Shown: piece after piece, positions 33,578 through 45,033 of the stretch
Numbering within the stretch: the first letter of the stretch is position 1
Layout of the letters: every line of letters starts with the position of its first letter
NCBI GenBank assembly: GCA_021399435.1
Contig: JAJTUP010000099.1
Coordinates: forward strand, 62,001-126,000
DNA from: Diaporthe sp. PMI_573
Taxonomy: Eukaryota; Ascomycota; Sordariomycetes; Diaporthales; Diaporthaceae
Direction of reading: 5' to 3'
Length of the DNA: 64,000 nucleotides
Notes under the pieces: generated by a model
Seen by the model: only the letters and a program-made list of their open reading frames with translations
Databases searched by the model: none
What the model was told of the DNA's origin: nothing
Position numbers and translations under genes: made by a program

Positions 33578-36401
33578 AACGCTGGTGCTTTGTGATGCAA
33601 TTTCGCCTTGGAGACTAGACACAGACGACCTGTCGCCTTTCACGGTTATACATTCATCCCGCTGCCCTCGCAGCGGGAATGCCGTCTTCATGTCTGCCTA
33701 AACCGCGAGGCTGCGACATTCGCCTTCGCAGTATGATAAATAGACCATCGTCATCTATAGAATAGAATCCGAGATGCCCTCGTGGGCCGAGCAAATACGG
33801 CAACGGCGAATCCCCATACCTTGAGACAATGCAGGACGAGAATGTCAGACCGTGGGCGGTGTTTTGGCATGCCTGTCGAGCTGATCATGACGAGATTCCG
33901 CATTGCCCCTGATGCCCCTGATGGTTCATTACCACATTCCCTCCCCACTATACCACGGGCACATAGAATGTAGGCCGTGGTGGTGAGATTTCCCTCCCCG
34001 CCCGCCAATCTCATCTGGTTACGTGATCTCCCAGACTCAACGCGAGCGAGCTGGGGTCGAGGCCGCCCAGATCTGGTGCGGGTGGTTAAACCGAGAGGTG
34101 GTGGTTGCAGGAAATTGCTCAGATCCTCCCGAGCCGAGATGTGGAGGACCAGAGAACCAGGCGGGAAACCAGGTCGCCAGGCCACGGGCTTGTAGACTTG
34201 TCCCCCCACGGAAACAGTGACGAGCCCGATGACCTTGTCGCCACTTGATTCCTGAGCGTACCAAGGTCTACCCTCCGAGGCTCAGCGGCAGTGGCAGTTG
34301 ATGGTGGAGACGCAACCCATTGGGGCGACGCGGCGACGATTTAGGGAACTGGTTTTGGACGCAGGATAGATGGCCGCACTCGACGTTTATCCAGCCGGTC
34401 TACCTAGCTTGCGCCATCTACCAAATAACGAGAATTAGGCAGTGTTACGATCCGCCAAAACTATGGCACGAATAGTCTCGATAGGCGAGCAGGCTTTGCT
34501 ATGAGTTACTGTCCGTAGGTAGACAGAGGCAGTGGGCATCCCCGGCTGTCGCCCGAAGCGAAAATCGTGGCTGTCGAAGCCCTGCGGGAATGGCGCCGGC
34601 TCCAGCATCATCAGCCTGCGTCTGGTAGTATCGTCAGCCATAATTTTGTGTGACTCGGCGCCACTTGTGCCCTGATCGTCGTGTGTACACATCATCAGGT
34701 GTGGCAGCAAGACGGACCACTTTTGTTGTGTGGTCGCTGCAGGGCGAGGACGGCAGGCACTCCGGTCAAGTGATCATTGGCAGCCGTTGGCCATTCATAA
34801 GGGCGCAGATCTTGCCGGGGACCCCATGACTGTCATTCTGTCGGCACAGGGGCGGCAGCAGGGGTTCTCCTCCAAGTCAGGACATGGACGTTATCTCGAA
34901 TTCATGTGACTGACGCAGGATCCGTCGTAAGCATGCCCTCAAAGGTTCAGTTGACTGGACCGGTCAAGAAGTCTTTGAACCATGACGCTTCTGTAGACGA
35001 GCCTTGTGACGGTCACATTTTCTTGGATGATCAGAACGAACTTCTTGCACCCTTTTTGGCGCGACCGGGGCCCACTCGCAGTCATCTCGCCGGCAGGGCT
35101 AAAATCTGACCGTTTCAGGTATTTTCTGAGGGCCGGTCCGTGGTGTTGCACAGTTCATCATCAGATTTTGGAAAAGATGTGACCTTCCCCCCGACCCCCG
35201 CCCCCCGGCGCCAAGTGGCTTCAAGATCAACCGTACCGGATCGATTTGACTGGCGTCATGCGATGGTCCACCCATGTTGCTCAGGACCTGCCCGCCCTAA
35301 GCCTTATCCTGCTTTGCTCAACAGCTCGTCCTGGTCTCATTCGCAGCTTCTATTCCGGCTCTTGTTCCCTGTCGTAATTAATAGAGACATGTCCTGGGCA
35401 GACTACTTTCGGCAATCGGGTGTGGTCGTCATTATGCCGGTGCCATGACCCTTGAGGGCAGAGGATAAATATCATGTCATCGGCCCACCCACAAGTGGAT
35501 GGGCCGCACAAACTGTTCCCATAAGTTCTCAAGCAAGTGAACCCCCCACGATATATATATAACGACCTTGCACGTGCCACCAAGATAGCAAGATCGCTGC
35601 CGCTGTCACCGACATCTCCTTCAGTATCATAGGCACTTCACATTGCACGAAAGGCAAGGTCTGTCTGCCTCAACACGACCTGACCGGCGTCACGCACATC
35701 AACGCCCCGTGTTCGCCTCGCCCACCCGACCCGAGGGAACATTTGCAGCCCTGCAGTCGCATCCTCCCGTCCTCGAGGCCTAGAGACAAACAAGCCAAAC
35801 AAGCCAAACAAGCCCGGCTTGAGTTCGCTTCACTCCCGAACCCAAAGTTCTCTACCATCGGTATAGCGTTGTTTGTAGCTCATAAATTAGCCCTGTGCAC
35901 TTGCGACGTTTTACACTGAGCAGCACCAGAAAACCAAGGTCCACAGCGCCGGTATCATTCCCAGACGGACACTTGAGCCTGACCCCGCGGTTGCCCAAAC
36001 CGAAACGTCGACTCCTCAGATACACAGCGTTGGGGATCCCACTGGCCGGCGCGCACCAAAATAATCCCTTCCAACGCAAATCACCCATCTGCTGCCATCG
36101 AAGAGGCATTGGCCGGGGTCACCCATCTCAGAGCAACAGCTTGGACTGGGATACGAAAAGTAGTCAGGCTTTCCCTGTCCAAACACACGACGGACCAGTG
36201 CAACTGTGATCTGCCCTGGCCCCAGCGCGTCACCGCCCACCAGACTCAGTATTTCACTGCTCCATCGCCTCCTCCTTTCCACGTGGAGGACCCACCTCAT
36301 CCTCGACCAGACGTTCTCTGCCGACCTCTTCCAACCAGCCTCTTGCCTGGGCGGGAGGTTCGCAGGCTGTTTGACGCCTTACACCAACCCTTCCTCTCGC
36401 G
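33578..36401. other. Long stretch without recognisable genes
   Basis: 2.8 kb with overlapping frames of 60-150 codons on both strands, none convincing. A TATA-rich piece (ATATATATATAA) lies at ~35551. Composition is balanced, with no obvious repeats. Confidence 0.4.
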
Positions 36402-36566
36402 ATGGCTATCCAGAGCAACTGCGCGCACTCTTTCCAGGTTATCAAATCGGATAGCACACTGATTGTGTGGCACTGCAACCTCTGCCACTCGGGGCCCTTC
36501 TACATCATTTTCGAGTGCCGGTATTGCAAGCTCCACACGTGCCGCCCGTGTACCCAAGGTGCCTAG
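36402..36566 (+). CDS. 54-aa Cys-rich zinc-ribbon-like protein
   Basis: An ORF of 55 codons. The sequence contains three CxxC pairs: CNLC (with the preceding WHC), CRYC and CRPC, and several His. The spacing (LIVWHCNLCHSGP, FECRYCKLHTCRPC) is compact and regular. I recall similar tiny fungal proteins of unknown function with WHC-x2-C-HSGP, but cannot verify this. Zn binding is inferred from the pairs. The ATG is preceded by a C/T-rich leader. There is no intron and no named neighbour. A chance ORF with this cysteine pattern and a clean end is unlikely. Confidence 0.6.
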   Translation: MAIQSNCAHSFQVIKSDSTLIVWHCNLCHSGPFYIIFECRYCKLHTCRPCTQGA

Positions 36567-37932
36567 AAGGCAGACGACGACGACGGCACAATGACACTTC
36601 CTCCAGACATGCCCTGGTTGGGGGCTGGCTGGACCGGAACCCTCCAACCCAAAGTCCAACACCGAGCAAGCCGGCGTGGGGGCACACGAATGGACGACTT
36701 TGGGGTTTCCTCTTTGGTATTTGTTGCGTTGAGGCGCCAAACGGGCTGTCCACCTGCTCCTGCGAGCCAGATGTGAGTGCCTCCCCTAGCTCCCAGGACG
36801 GCCTAGATCCTTGGTGTATATGTGCCGCTCGTGCTTCTGCAGCGCAGATCTGGCAAGCCACGCCACGACGGCCCCATGCACAGAAGCGTTGTTTCAGCCC
36901 AGCCTGGACTCGACCCTCTGCTGGGGCTTGGTACCAATGGAAGTCGCCGTGTTCCCAAGAAATTTGAATATGCCCACTGCCTTTTCAAAATACAAATTAT
37001 ACCTCATTCCCGTAGACAAATGAACTGACATCACGGCTTCTGCAGATCTGGCCAGCCCGGAAACCGGAAACGCCCAAAACTGGGGTCCAACATCCATTGG
37101 CCTCACGACGGCTTCCGGCCGCGCGGGTCTGAGAGCTGCGGGGAAGCAACCGGTCTGCAGAAGCAATCGGAGCGAATCCGAGCAGATGTTTGGAGATGGA
37201 ATGCCAAGCCCAATCCCAAGGAAGCTCACTCCGGGCGGGGGAAGATGATTCTGGATGTGCTGTGACCTGAGGCCACCGTCGGGCCGTGGCTCACGAGGAG
37301 ACGACATTTCGACTTTTGACCTAGCGATGATGATTTCAATGATACCCTCCATCGGCACTCTGTCGAAACCTGCGAACTATCGACCGGTCTCTGCTAGAGA
37401 GGAACCACTATCAATTTCTGGCATGTCGAGGTGCATTAGCGGGGATGCAGGGCTTCACACCATCACCTCTCCTGCCTGCCACGACCATCTAGACAGCAGC
37501 GTTTCCCAAATGGTGTCTGGACCCCTTCCGAAGTTACACGCCTGTCTTTTAAGCTTTCCAGCACTCCGGCCAATCTGACGATCACTACACGAACTTCGAT
37601 CATAGCACTTCAACAAAATAGCACCATTCTCCGCAACAGCAACCACGCGCGGACCCAGCCATACATCGCTCTCGGATGCACCCAGATGGAGACAGTTTCC
37701 CCGTACTTTTCCGTGTTTCCTTGGATTTTTTGGTGGTTTTTGTTTTTTAGGTCTGGCCTGGATAGGAGTTGGTGGGCGCGCGATGCATAATAATTCTAGA
37801 GAATCAAACGTCAAGAGAACATATCACGATCTATTCATTGATCTGAAAAACCCTCAATTTGGATCCTCAATAATCAAATTAATTGAATTTAATAGACTGA
37901 CAAATAACACCTGAGTAGAATATTAGATGCTG
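36567..37932. other. No recognisable gene
   Basis: Frames of 60-165 codons overlap on both strands without domains. Confidence 0.4.
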
Positions 37933-38247
37933 TCACAATATATATGCTATGTGCCTATAGCAAATAGTGGCGTCACTTTTACACAGATCACTTTTAGCAA
38001 GTGGATCCGCACCGCTACGTAACAGTAGTTGTATAACTTCGCCTTTGCCATCTTCGAATTGATCTGCTGGGATACGAAGAACCTCGTAGAAAGCATTACT
38101 ACCGCACCTACCCGGGAGCGGACTACTGAGGTCGACGTCTGAGCTGGCCACACATGCTTGGAGGATGTCTCCGCCTTGGACACAAGCTAGATAGAACACC
38201 CCAGTGTCGAAAAAATGATCTTCAGATAATAAATATATCCTGCTCAT
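37933..38247 (-). pseudogene. Ankyrin-repeat-like fragment
   Basis: The frame includes VIQLLLRSGADPLAKS, the helix-turn of an ankyrin repeat, preceded by FYEVLRIPADQFEDG and AL-poor sequence. Only about one repeat is clear, and the frame is bounded by AT-rich DNA at 37.8 kb. It is likely a scrap of a larger ankyrin protein. Confidence 0.45.
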
Positions 38248-38508
38248 TTTCCACCTCGAGCCTTTGGCCGGAAAACTTCACATACCAAGCGAAAGGGTTA
38301 CTTTTATGAATCGCTCGGTAGCCTTTGCGAGTAGAATTAGGAGCCAGGGTTCGCAATTTTTCGTGTATACACATTACCACATTTTCAGAAATTTCCTTAT
38401 AGGCTCACATTTGCCGACTTGAACCGATCCACGGCGGTCCTCGTCAACATGATCTCGTCAAGCCTATCCACTGCGTGACAAGCTGCTCCCTCGGTGGAGA
38501 CAAGCAGC

Positions 38509-38853
38509 TTAGGGGGAGTTGGTAGACCTGGAGAAGTTTCCAAGTTCAAGGACCTGTGATCGAAGCTGCATTAGACGCAGAAAAATAGAACAATTAGTGC
38601 TGAAATGGTTTGCACTGACCTGTTTGTCTGTGGGGAGCTCGACAGCGTGAGGCATGGGCCGCTCTTGTTGAATTCTAGAGGAGCGCGTTCGGCGATAGTG
38701 CTTGTATGCCAACCATATTACCACGATGGACCAAGCAAAGACCGTCGCCCAGGAAGCAATCTTGATCATATCCGAATTCGGTGGCATCACTGGCATGGTC
38801 GTGTACGTAGGAGTGCCTCTTGGGTATGAAGATTGTGTGAATAGAGTCAACAT
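38509..38853 (-). CDS. Small single-pass membrane protein
   Basis: Exons 38853-38620 and 38565-38509 with a 54-bp intron (GTCAGT, TCTAATGCAG) encode 96 aa. The N-terminus is polar (LTLFTQSSYPRGTPTYT). One membrane segment (IASWATVFAWSIVVIWLAY) is followed by a basic stretch (KHYRRTRSSR) and a short polar tail, as in type-III or signal-anchor proteins. Function is unknown. Its upstream region is only a short arm of an inverted repeat, so no TATA box is present. A second copy of its leader and first ~20 codons faces away from it at 39.2 kb and carries the TATA box. Confidence 0.6.
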   Translation of the reverse strand: MLTLFTQSSYPRGTPTYTTMPVMPPNSDMIKIASWATVFAWSIVVIWLAYKHYRRTRSSRIQQERPMPHAVELPTDKQVSANHFSTNCSIFLRLMQLRSQVLELGNFSRSTNSP

Positions 38854-38855
38854 GT

Positions 38856-38989
38856 TGGTAGCGAAGGGGCTCGAGGCGGTGATGATTGCAGTTGATCTTA
38901 TAGATAATTGACTATTATATAATTAAATAATAATTTAATTATCTTGAAGGTCAACTGCGATCATCACCGCCTCGATCCCCTTCGCTACC
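38856..38989. repeat. Imperfect inverted repeat with AT-rich loop
   Basis: Arms of ~53 bp (38856-38908 and 38937-38989) pair with about six mismatches across a ~28-bp loop of A and T. They begin GGTAGCGAAGGGG-like on one side and end TCCCCTTCGCTACC-like on the other. It lies between the two copies of the small membrane-protein leader and forms the centre of a larger inverted duplication. Confidence 0.9.
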
Positions 38990-39101
38990 TGTCACACGGA
39001 AAGCGGCCCAGCAATGGGCCCAGTGGGTCTGTTTAGGCAGCCAGTGGGTCCCTGGGACAGGTCAAGTAGGAGGAAGCCTCAGGCATCACGGAAGGATGAA
39101 C

Positions 39102-39110
39102 TATATAAGG
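39102..39110 (+). promoter_or_regulatory. TATA box of the truncated + strand copy
   Basis: TATATAAGG lies ~130 bp before the ATG at 39237. The region between (39110-39236) looks like a normal leader ending ACCAACATG. The minus-strand copy lacks the equivalent ~245-bp promoter segment. Confidence 0.5.
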
Positions 39111-39236
39111 CATCAGCACTTCATCTGTATCCAGGGAAGATCCTAGATCCTTAGCTTCCAAAGAAACCCCTTAGAGATTATCGTTGAAAATATCACAAGC
39201 CCTTCTGTACACACAAGCCCTTGTAACACTACCAAC

Positions 39237-39404
39237 ATGTCGACTCTATTCACACAATCTTCATACCCAAGAGGCACTCCTACCTACACGACTATGCCAC
39301 CGGCTGAGAAGAAAAGGGGTTTTAAGACAACGTGGATGCTAACAGCGGAGAGGGGAATAAAGATGATGAAGGAAAATTGTGGGACAGACGGGACCAAGGC
39401 CTAG
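39237..39404 (+). pseudogene. Truncated copy of the small membrane-protein gene
   Basis: The first ~20 codons (STLFTQSSYPRGTPTYTTMP) match the gene at 38853 (-). From 39299 the sequence is unrelated, and the frame ends after 55 codons without a membrane segment. It has a promoter-like upstream region but has lost the functional part of the protein. Confidence 0.6.
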
Positions 39405-39457
39405 AACCCCTTTTATGGTAGAGCGCTGATTTGCCGCACCTCCTTCACGCACGCCGC

Positions 39458-39620
39458 CTTCGCCTCGTCGACGACGGCGCCGCAACCACGATGGTCAACC
39501 TCGCTTCTGATGATGTTTCTGACTCTTCTGACCTATCGCTATCTTCTGGCACCACGCCAGCTTTAATTTGAGCCCTCCAAATAGCCTCAATGTCGGCGAA
39601 ACGCTTATTCGGATCGGCAT
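39458..39620 (-). pseudogene. Fot1-like transposase 3'-end scrap
   Basis: On the minus strand this ~160 bp matches the end of the Fot1-like transposase at 13211-13370, from the region encoding NELFADIEAIRR to the terminal Arg-rich part, with many substitutions. It is a relic of a related but older element, with no TIR and no other part of the element near it. Confidence 0.75.
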
Positions 39621-40437
39621 AAAAACGAGCTCCCCAAGCTCAACTCCTATAGATTACAAGACCAGTCAACTTCCTCTAATCGATTGGCCTGCTCGGATTG
39701 GTGACAGTTATGAGCCCGGCTCTGACTGATATTCCCTGAAACACGATCATCTTGAGCACTTCTCTCGTCGATTAGCAGCTCGTTTTCTCGAGACGCAGCA
39801 AGAGTGGGCAAAAACTGTGCCGCAGGGCGTGACAACTGCTTTGCCCCTCCACAAAAGTAGCAATGACAGAAAACGCTGCTCTTGATTTCATAGCGCTTGA
39901 TATTACACTTACTGCTGTCACTATGTGACGTCAATAAGTATTGCCACCCTAGTCAACGCCCCGAGTTCTGTACCCTATCCAATAGGATTGTGCGGGGCCG
40001 ACGTAGCAGTGCATTAGGCCCGCGTCAAGGTGCCATGGTCCGCGTGCTGAACATTGTCAAAATTAGGCGGCTGTGCTAATGGACGCAGGGCTTGTCATCA
40101 TAACTGAGCAACCATGATCAAACACTGGTGGGTGCTAGGTGGGACCGCCGGGTTAGAAATAAGGTCGCGAACGACGAAAATGTGAGTATTGAGGCAGTTC
40201 CCTAGCCTTCCACCATAACTGCATCCTCAGCCAAGATTTTCTGTATTGATCCTAGTCAAAGTCCTGGCCCAAATTCCAAATCGACATTAAAGCCTCAAAT
40301 GTCCCCAGAAGCGAATCCTTGTGGTGTTCTGTATTGAAGCCTAACCCAACCAAGTCCAAGTCAGGTCAGAGGACTTTCTTAATGCTTGAGGGCGTGCTGA
40401 CTCAAACAGGGACCAAATCGCTGCGGACCAACAAGAA
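39621..40437. other. No recognisable gene
   Basis: Short frames only. The last ~180 bp may contain an upstream exon of the TPR gene, but no splice pair is clear. Confidence 0.35.
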
Positions 40438-41094
40438 ATGGGACCTTCGCTGGCTGAGCCCCCTAGAAACCATGCCGGGAGCCGTCACATTGGCCAAAAC
40501 ACCGATGCAGAGAATGCTGACGACACTCCGAGCGGTATGGACCAGCCGTCGGCTTCGTTCATGAACCAGGGCTGGTGGAAAGAAGAGGAAGATATGTTGT
40601 TTCGAGCTGTGGAGATGAGGACGAATTCACTGGGCTCGGAACACGACAATATACTCACCAGCATGAACGAGGTTGTAGAAGTGCTCGATAAGCAGGGGAG
40701 ATACAAGGAAGCAGAGGAGATGCAGTTGCAGATACTCGATGCAAGGGAGAAAGCTCTGGTTCAAGCGAACCTCGACACACTCGGCGCTATGGACAACCTT
40801 GGAACTGTGCTGCAACACGCAAAGAAATACGAAGATGCCGAAACATTGCATCGGCAGACGCTGGAACTAAGGGAGAAATGGCTAGGAAAGTGTCATTTGG
40901 ACACAGTCGGCAGCATGAACAACCTCATAGAGGTGCTTCTGCTGGAGGGGAGATACGAAGAGGTCAAAGTGCAGATGCGTCAACTACAGCTCGAATCTAC
41001 GGATAAATTGCTGGGAAGAGAGGATCCCGACATTCTCGCGAGAGACGTTAGGTTGGACAGCACCAAAAAGGAGAGTGATATGGGATCGCCGTAG
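40438..41094 (+). CDS. TPR-repeat protein (kinesin-light-chain-like repeats), partial
   Basis: 218 codons. From residue ~55 there are four tandem 42-residue tetratricopeptide repeats of the type found at the C-terminus of fungal NB-ARC/NACHT receptors and kinesin light chain. They contain GRYKEAEEMQLQILDAREK, KYEDAETLHRQTLELREK with LDTVGSMNNL, and GRYEEVKVQMRQL. No nucleotide-binding domain is found upstream. It may be the surviving tail of an NLR-like protein or a stand-alone adaptor. The first ~35 residues are polar and not repeat-like, so the start is uncertain. Confidence 0.6.
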   Translation: MGPSLAEPPRNHAGSRHIGQNTDAENADDTPSGMDQPSASFMNQGWWKEEEDMLFRAVEMRTNSLGSEHDNILTSMNEVVEVLDKQGRYKEAEEMQLQILDAREKALVQANLDTLGAMDNLGTVLQHAKKYEDAETLHRQTLELREKWLGKCHLDTVGSMNNLIEVLLLEGRYEEVKVQMRQLQLESTDKLLGREDPDILARDVRLDSTKKESDMGSP

Positions 41095-42131
41095 TAAGGT
41101 CCGGTGTATATATGTGGGAAATAGAATCTGGGTCGGGGATTGTGTCGAGAGGGAACGGAGGGGTAGGCTATGGATGGGCTGAGGATACCCGCAGATTGTT
41201 CATAAGTGGAGAGTCTTGATATCAGGGATAATGATGACGACCAGACATGCAGGGGGGCGGGCCTCTATTCTCTCCAAGGCGCTAGGTGGTGGTTATTTGT
41301 CTATCGATTGATTGATTGATTTATTCATAGACTGACCCAGCCGCCCTGGGGCGCAGCGTTCTACTATCACTACAGGTTCCTCAGTTTCTGACTTCGGGGA
41401 GGTCGGACCACTCCTGCGAGAATTGTGTTGCTGTCAGACTCAAGGGAAACGAGGCTTGAGCACTGGTTGCGCAGGTAGAGTTCGTCTGGAAAGGCCCTCG
41501 ATCTTCTTTGCTGGACTCCCTTATCTGGAAAAGCGACACGGGTGTGACGTAAGTGGATCTGCAGATGCTTCAGAGATCCACGGTCCATCTCCAAACAAGG
41601 ACAACCTACATTCCTTTCTCCTCTCCCCTGATGTCATGATCATCAACCCGTAGGGCTCGTCCACAGTCCATGCAAGGTTGAGGTGCCCTTGAGGGGCAGT
41701 GACGCTCATCATCTGTCCAGAATCAGGGTCCGAGTCAAAATAGAGCTAGGGCGTGGCTCGGTATTGGCCAGGAAGTGCTACTCCTCGGAGTTCTCATTCA
41801 CGGACTGACCACTAACTAGCTTGACGTCATGGGAGCCAGCCCCTCCTGCATAGCCGAAATCCTCTTCGGCCCCACTTTGACCATCTCCAGATGTCCTTAC
41901 TGGGTGGCTGGGTGGGTATTGCATGGCAGCACCGAATATAGCATCATAAGAGAGGCCCTCGATTGTTGGTGCTTCTGGACAGCCCCCAAACACCCCAGCA
42001 TGGAGGAGAAATACTCCGTGATTTTGGCGCCCAGGTGCGGTGAGCAGTTTCAGATTCATATGCATTGCGGTTCCGCCTTGCCCCATGTACCTGGGTGTGA
42101 TCCTCTGGCTGTTTAGAAGAACGGGAGGGAG
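41095..42131. other. No recognisable gene; (GATT)n at ~41305
   Basis: A short GATT tandem (TCGATTGATTGATTGATT) at 41304-41321 is the only clear feature. Frames on both strands lack domains. Confidence 0.4.
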
Positions 42132-42175
42132 ATGACGCAAAAGAAGAAGGGGAAATGGGTTTCGATCGGTACGGT

Positions 42176-42201
42176 GTTAGGGTTAACCCTAACCCTAACC
42201 C
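42176..42201. repeat. Interstitial telomere-like motif
   Basis: One TTAGGG is directly followed by TTAACCCTAACCCTAACCC, an inverted junction of the fungal telomere repeat. It is only 26 bp long and lies within an open frame, which reads LGLTLTLTQ across it. Confidence 0.85.
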
Positions 42202-42935
42202 AAGCGCCACGGCCCAGCCCATCACCAGCTCCTCCGCAACTACAGGCCGACGACGGGGATGAGAAGTATCCATTTTCACCTCAGCCGATCAGACGCCGCC
42301 CACGCCGTTGCGTCCAACTCAGCCAGCAACGGACAGGTGGCCTGAAGCGTTCTCCGCCGCCGGCAGCAAGACAGACAACATCCCCTCTTGGGGACACCAC
42401 GTACGGCAAGGCCGCTGCGGAGATACCCCGCCTGTCACCGCTAAGAGTGGAGCCTTCACACTTGGTCAGCCCGAGCCCGAGCCCGAGCCCAAACTATCCT
42501 GCTGTGCCTTCTCCACGACCGGAGGATGGCACCCATCGAGAGAAGAGCACGCCACACCGGGTCTCAGCGAGAAAAGGGGACCGCGATGGCGAAACCATAC
42601 CGTCTTGCATCCAACCGAAGGCAGGTCGCAGGAGGGCTGTGGCTCGGCACGGCATCCGTCATTCCGTTGACACTCTCGGCGCCAATGACAACGATGACGA
42701 GGCCGAAGGTGCGCTGCAATCTGACAAAGATGGTATTCGCCCGTCACCTCTACGCAAACGCCACAAAATGAGCTCCCAATACAGTATGGATCCTCGCCGA
42801 CAAGATACGGATGACGAGGACGTATACAGTCCTCCCCGCCACAACGAGCGGGATGCTCGGCCGCCACGACGTAAGCGCTGTAAATTAAACACCCCGAAAC
42901 ATGATTCTCGTATTCGACAATACAACCAGGGTTGA
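42202..42935 (+). CDS. Fragment of a basic, low-complexity nuclear protein
   Basis: The frame open from 42132 gives a Pro/Ser/Arg-rich sequence with nuclear-signal-like clusters (PLRKRHKMSSQ, PPRRKRCKLN) and acidic spacers (TDDEDVYSPP). This composition is typical of fungal nuclear proteins, and I favour this strand over the antisense. Its 5' side begins at the telomere-like motif and its 3' side meets the zinc-finger gene of the other strand, so both ends look cut. I cannot name a family. Confidence 0.45.
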
Positions 42936-43788
42936 AGTTAGCCAAATCCTGCGAAAACTCCTGTTGGTCGAAGGTGAGCTCAAAGTCGAAGCAGATGTCT
43001 GGCATCTCCTCTATCGATTGCTGGAACGAATGGATCTCCATGTTTACAATTCTCTCTGTGCCGTCCCTATGCGGTGGACAGATCGTTGCTGCCTCGAATC
43101 GGTCAAAGACAGAGTCCATGATATCGGCCAGCAACCTGTTGTCAACCTCATCGTGTCCACTTTCAATATTGGTGACACCAGAAATGATCTCAGCCTTCTT
43201 TTCGTTCCAGAAGCCGCGGAGCAAGGGGACCATCTCCCCGATGTAGTTGCCGGTGAAGGCTGATTGGGGGTGAGGACGGCCCGGAAAGAGCACGTCCCAC
43301 ATGTCGAACCACTGTTCATGCGGCGGCTTTTTCCTGGCCGAGCTCTTCTTCAGCTGGTTCCTCTGATCCTCCGATATACCTTCGAATTGAAATGATTGCC
43401 GCTTTTCACAATCTGCACGGCGAGAGTGCTCGTCGCGGGCTCCTGGCGACGTGAACAGTTTAGAGCATCGTGCACAATAATAAGGTGGCTTGGTGTGTTG
43501 GCGGTATATGTGCTGCTTGACGTCCTTGATGCGGTTGAGGGTGTATTTGAGACATCTGTGGTACTTTTGCGGGTTGGACTTCTGGAATGGACATGCGAAG
43601 GCCGTAATAGACTCTTGCCCATTGCTATCTGCGCTAATGTTCTGGGCATATTCATTCTTTTGGTTGCCAGGAGCTGGCATATCGTTTGGAAATGCTGCCA
43701 CCAGCGACGTTTCGTACTGAGACATTTTGGCGAGATTTTCCATTATCTCATCATCTGGCGATATAGGGTCCAGGTTAAAATCATGCAT
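42905..43788 (-). CDS. Fungal C2H2-type zinc-finger protein, C-terminus uncertain
   Basis: From the ATG at 43788 the first ~65 residues are polar. Two degenerate C2H2-like modules follow: FACPFQKSNPQKYHRCLKYTL with KDVKQHIYRQH, and YYCARCSKLFTSPGARDEHSR ending in CEKR. Then come the family block FEGISEDQRNQLKKSS, the EQWFDMWDVLFPG motif, and an acidic/hydrophobic tail (IMDSVFDRF). I recognise this arrangement from a large fungal family without assigned function, often near NLR-like and accessory genes. The frame stays open to 42466, but from ~42905 on it is antisense to the + strand nuclear protein, so the true C-terminus is probably lost near there. Confidence 0.65.
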
Positions 43789-44228
43789 ACCAACAATTTA
43801 ACTTCACTTCTAAAAAGATTTGCGGTCAAAAGGATAGGTGTCATGGTTCATTCTTCGGTGTCAGTCTTTCAAAGAATAAATGATACTGCATATCAAGTAA
43901 TTGAGACCATCTGAACAAGTACGCAATTGCGTAGTATTCTTGTATCTCGGTAAAATCGGCAAGCGCCGCATGGGATTTAGGCAAACACCGTGGCCACTTG
44001 TACAGGGGTTCTAATTTCTTCATATTGGAGTCGTAAACTATGCTATATGGACAACAAGGATAAAGCTGAAAACCTAGTCTTGGAGGTCCTAGTATCTTTA
44101 CAGCAGCCGAATAACCCGAACGACCCTCATGTAGAAGAATCATTTAAGATACTTGGGTATCTTGCTAAAATGCAACGCAGGCTTTACAATCACATCCATC
44201 TACAGACCGAAGAGTTCAGCCAGAACGG

Positions 44229-44287
44229 CCTATCGAGTTTAAATACTTTCCCTCGCTGCCTGCTGAAATCCGCATCCTAGTCTGGAT
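44229..44287 (+). pseudogene. 2EXR-like motif fragment
   Basis: A short frame reads EFKYFPSLPAEIRILVWIQ and then stops. FxxLPxEIRxxIW is the hallmark of the fungal 2EXR domain. Nothing else of the domain follows in frame. Confidence 0.5.
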
Positions 44288-44292
44288 ACAAT

Positions 44293-45033
44293 GAAGGCGA
44301 CAACAACAATGGCATCACAGTCCTCGACATAACTGACCTGAGCAATGTTCGCTATTGCTTTGTAGACTACTATGGCATGGAGTCGGCACGAAAAGTTTCA
44401 TTGTATACGCCCTTGGATGGTTGGACCTACCTGAAGGCGTACTCCGATGACGCTGATGACGTTGTTGTTAACAACAAAACCACGACCGACGGACTTGAAA
44501 AGTATGCTCTCGTCGATTCATCCGCCCTCGCAGCCTGTTGGCCGGACGGGCACTGGCAGACTGCTGCAGGCGGAGGCAAACCCAACGATGGACTTGCCCA
44601 TATAGAATCAAACAAGATGTCCATACGATCACTCCGGTCCTTCTCACAGGACAAGCTATTCCAAGAGTTACTTTCGAGAGAGGGCCCCCCAGACCTGGCA
44701 CTGCTGGATCAACCCATGCTCTTCCGCGGCTTTGCACACAATCTGCAGCGTTATTTAATCGACAACGCCGGATGCGCTCTCTAAATCCCATGCCGCCGTC
44801 GAAATCCTTAGGAAGGCATTCGCGGGCGAGACGACGTTCGATTTTACCCCATTCCAAGGCAAGCTATCAGTACACGAGCTTGTCGCACTCGTGAGCAGCG
44901 AGGCTATGAGCAATATCAAGACGGTCAACTTCTCTGGCTTCGACTCCACCACCGACCTGAGGACCGTGGCTACTGTCCTGGAACATCTCAAACTTGACGA
45001 CTTATACACCCTCTGGCCGTCAGAAGGACGCTA
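44293..45033 (+). pseudogene. Fungal accessory hypothetical protein with one frameshift
   Basis: The frame reads GITVLDITDLSNVRYCFVDYYG, YTPLDGWTYLKAY and AACWPDGHW, ending in a premature stop at 44784. The downstream part (DALSKSHAAVEILRKAFAGE, HLKLDDLYTLWPS) continues in another frame from ~44757 to a stop at 45031-45033. A one-base indel near 44757 explains both. I have seen similar GITVLDITD..YCFV sequences in fungal accessory proteins, but the function is unknown. The upstream 2EXR-like scrap may or may not belong to it. A telomere-like TAACCC motif overlaps the stop. Confidence 0.5.

Noticed and set aside
41304..41321. (GATT)n as a transposon end
   Set aside because: Simple tandem repeat without inverted partner or coding neighbour.
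42466..42904. C-terminal continuation of the C2H2 protein frame
   Set aside because: Cys/His/Arg-rich low-complexity antisense of the + strand nuclear-protein fragment; not supported as zinc-finger sequence.
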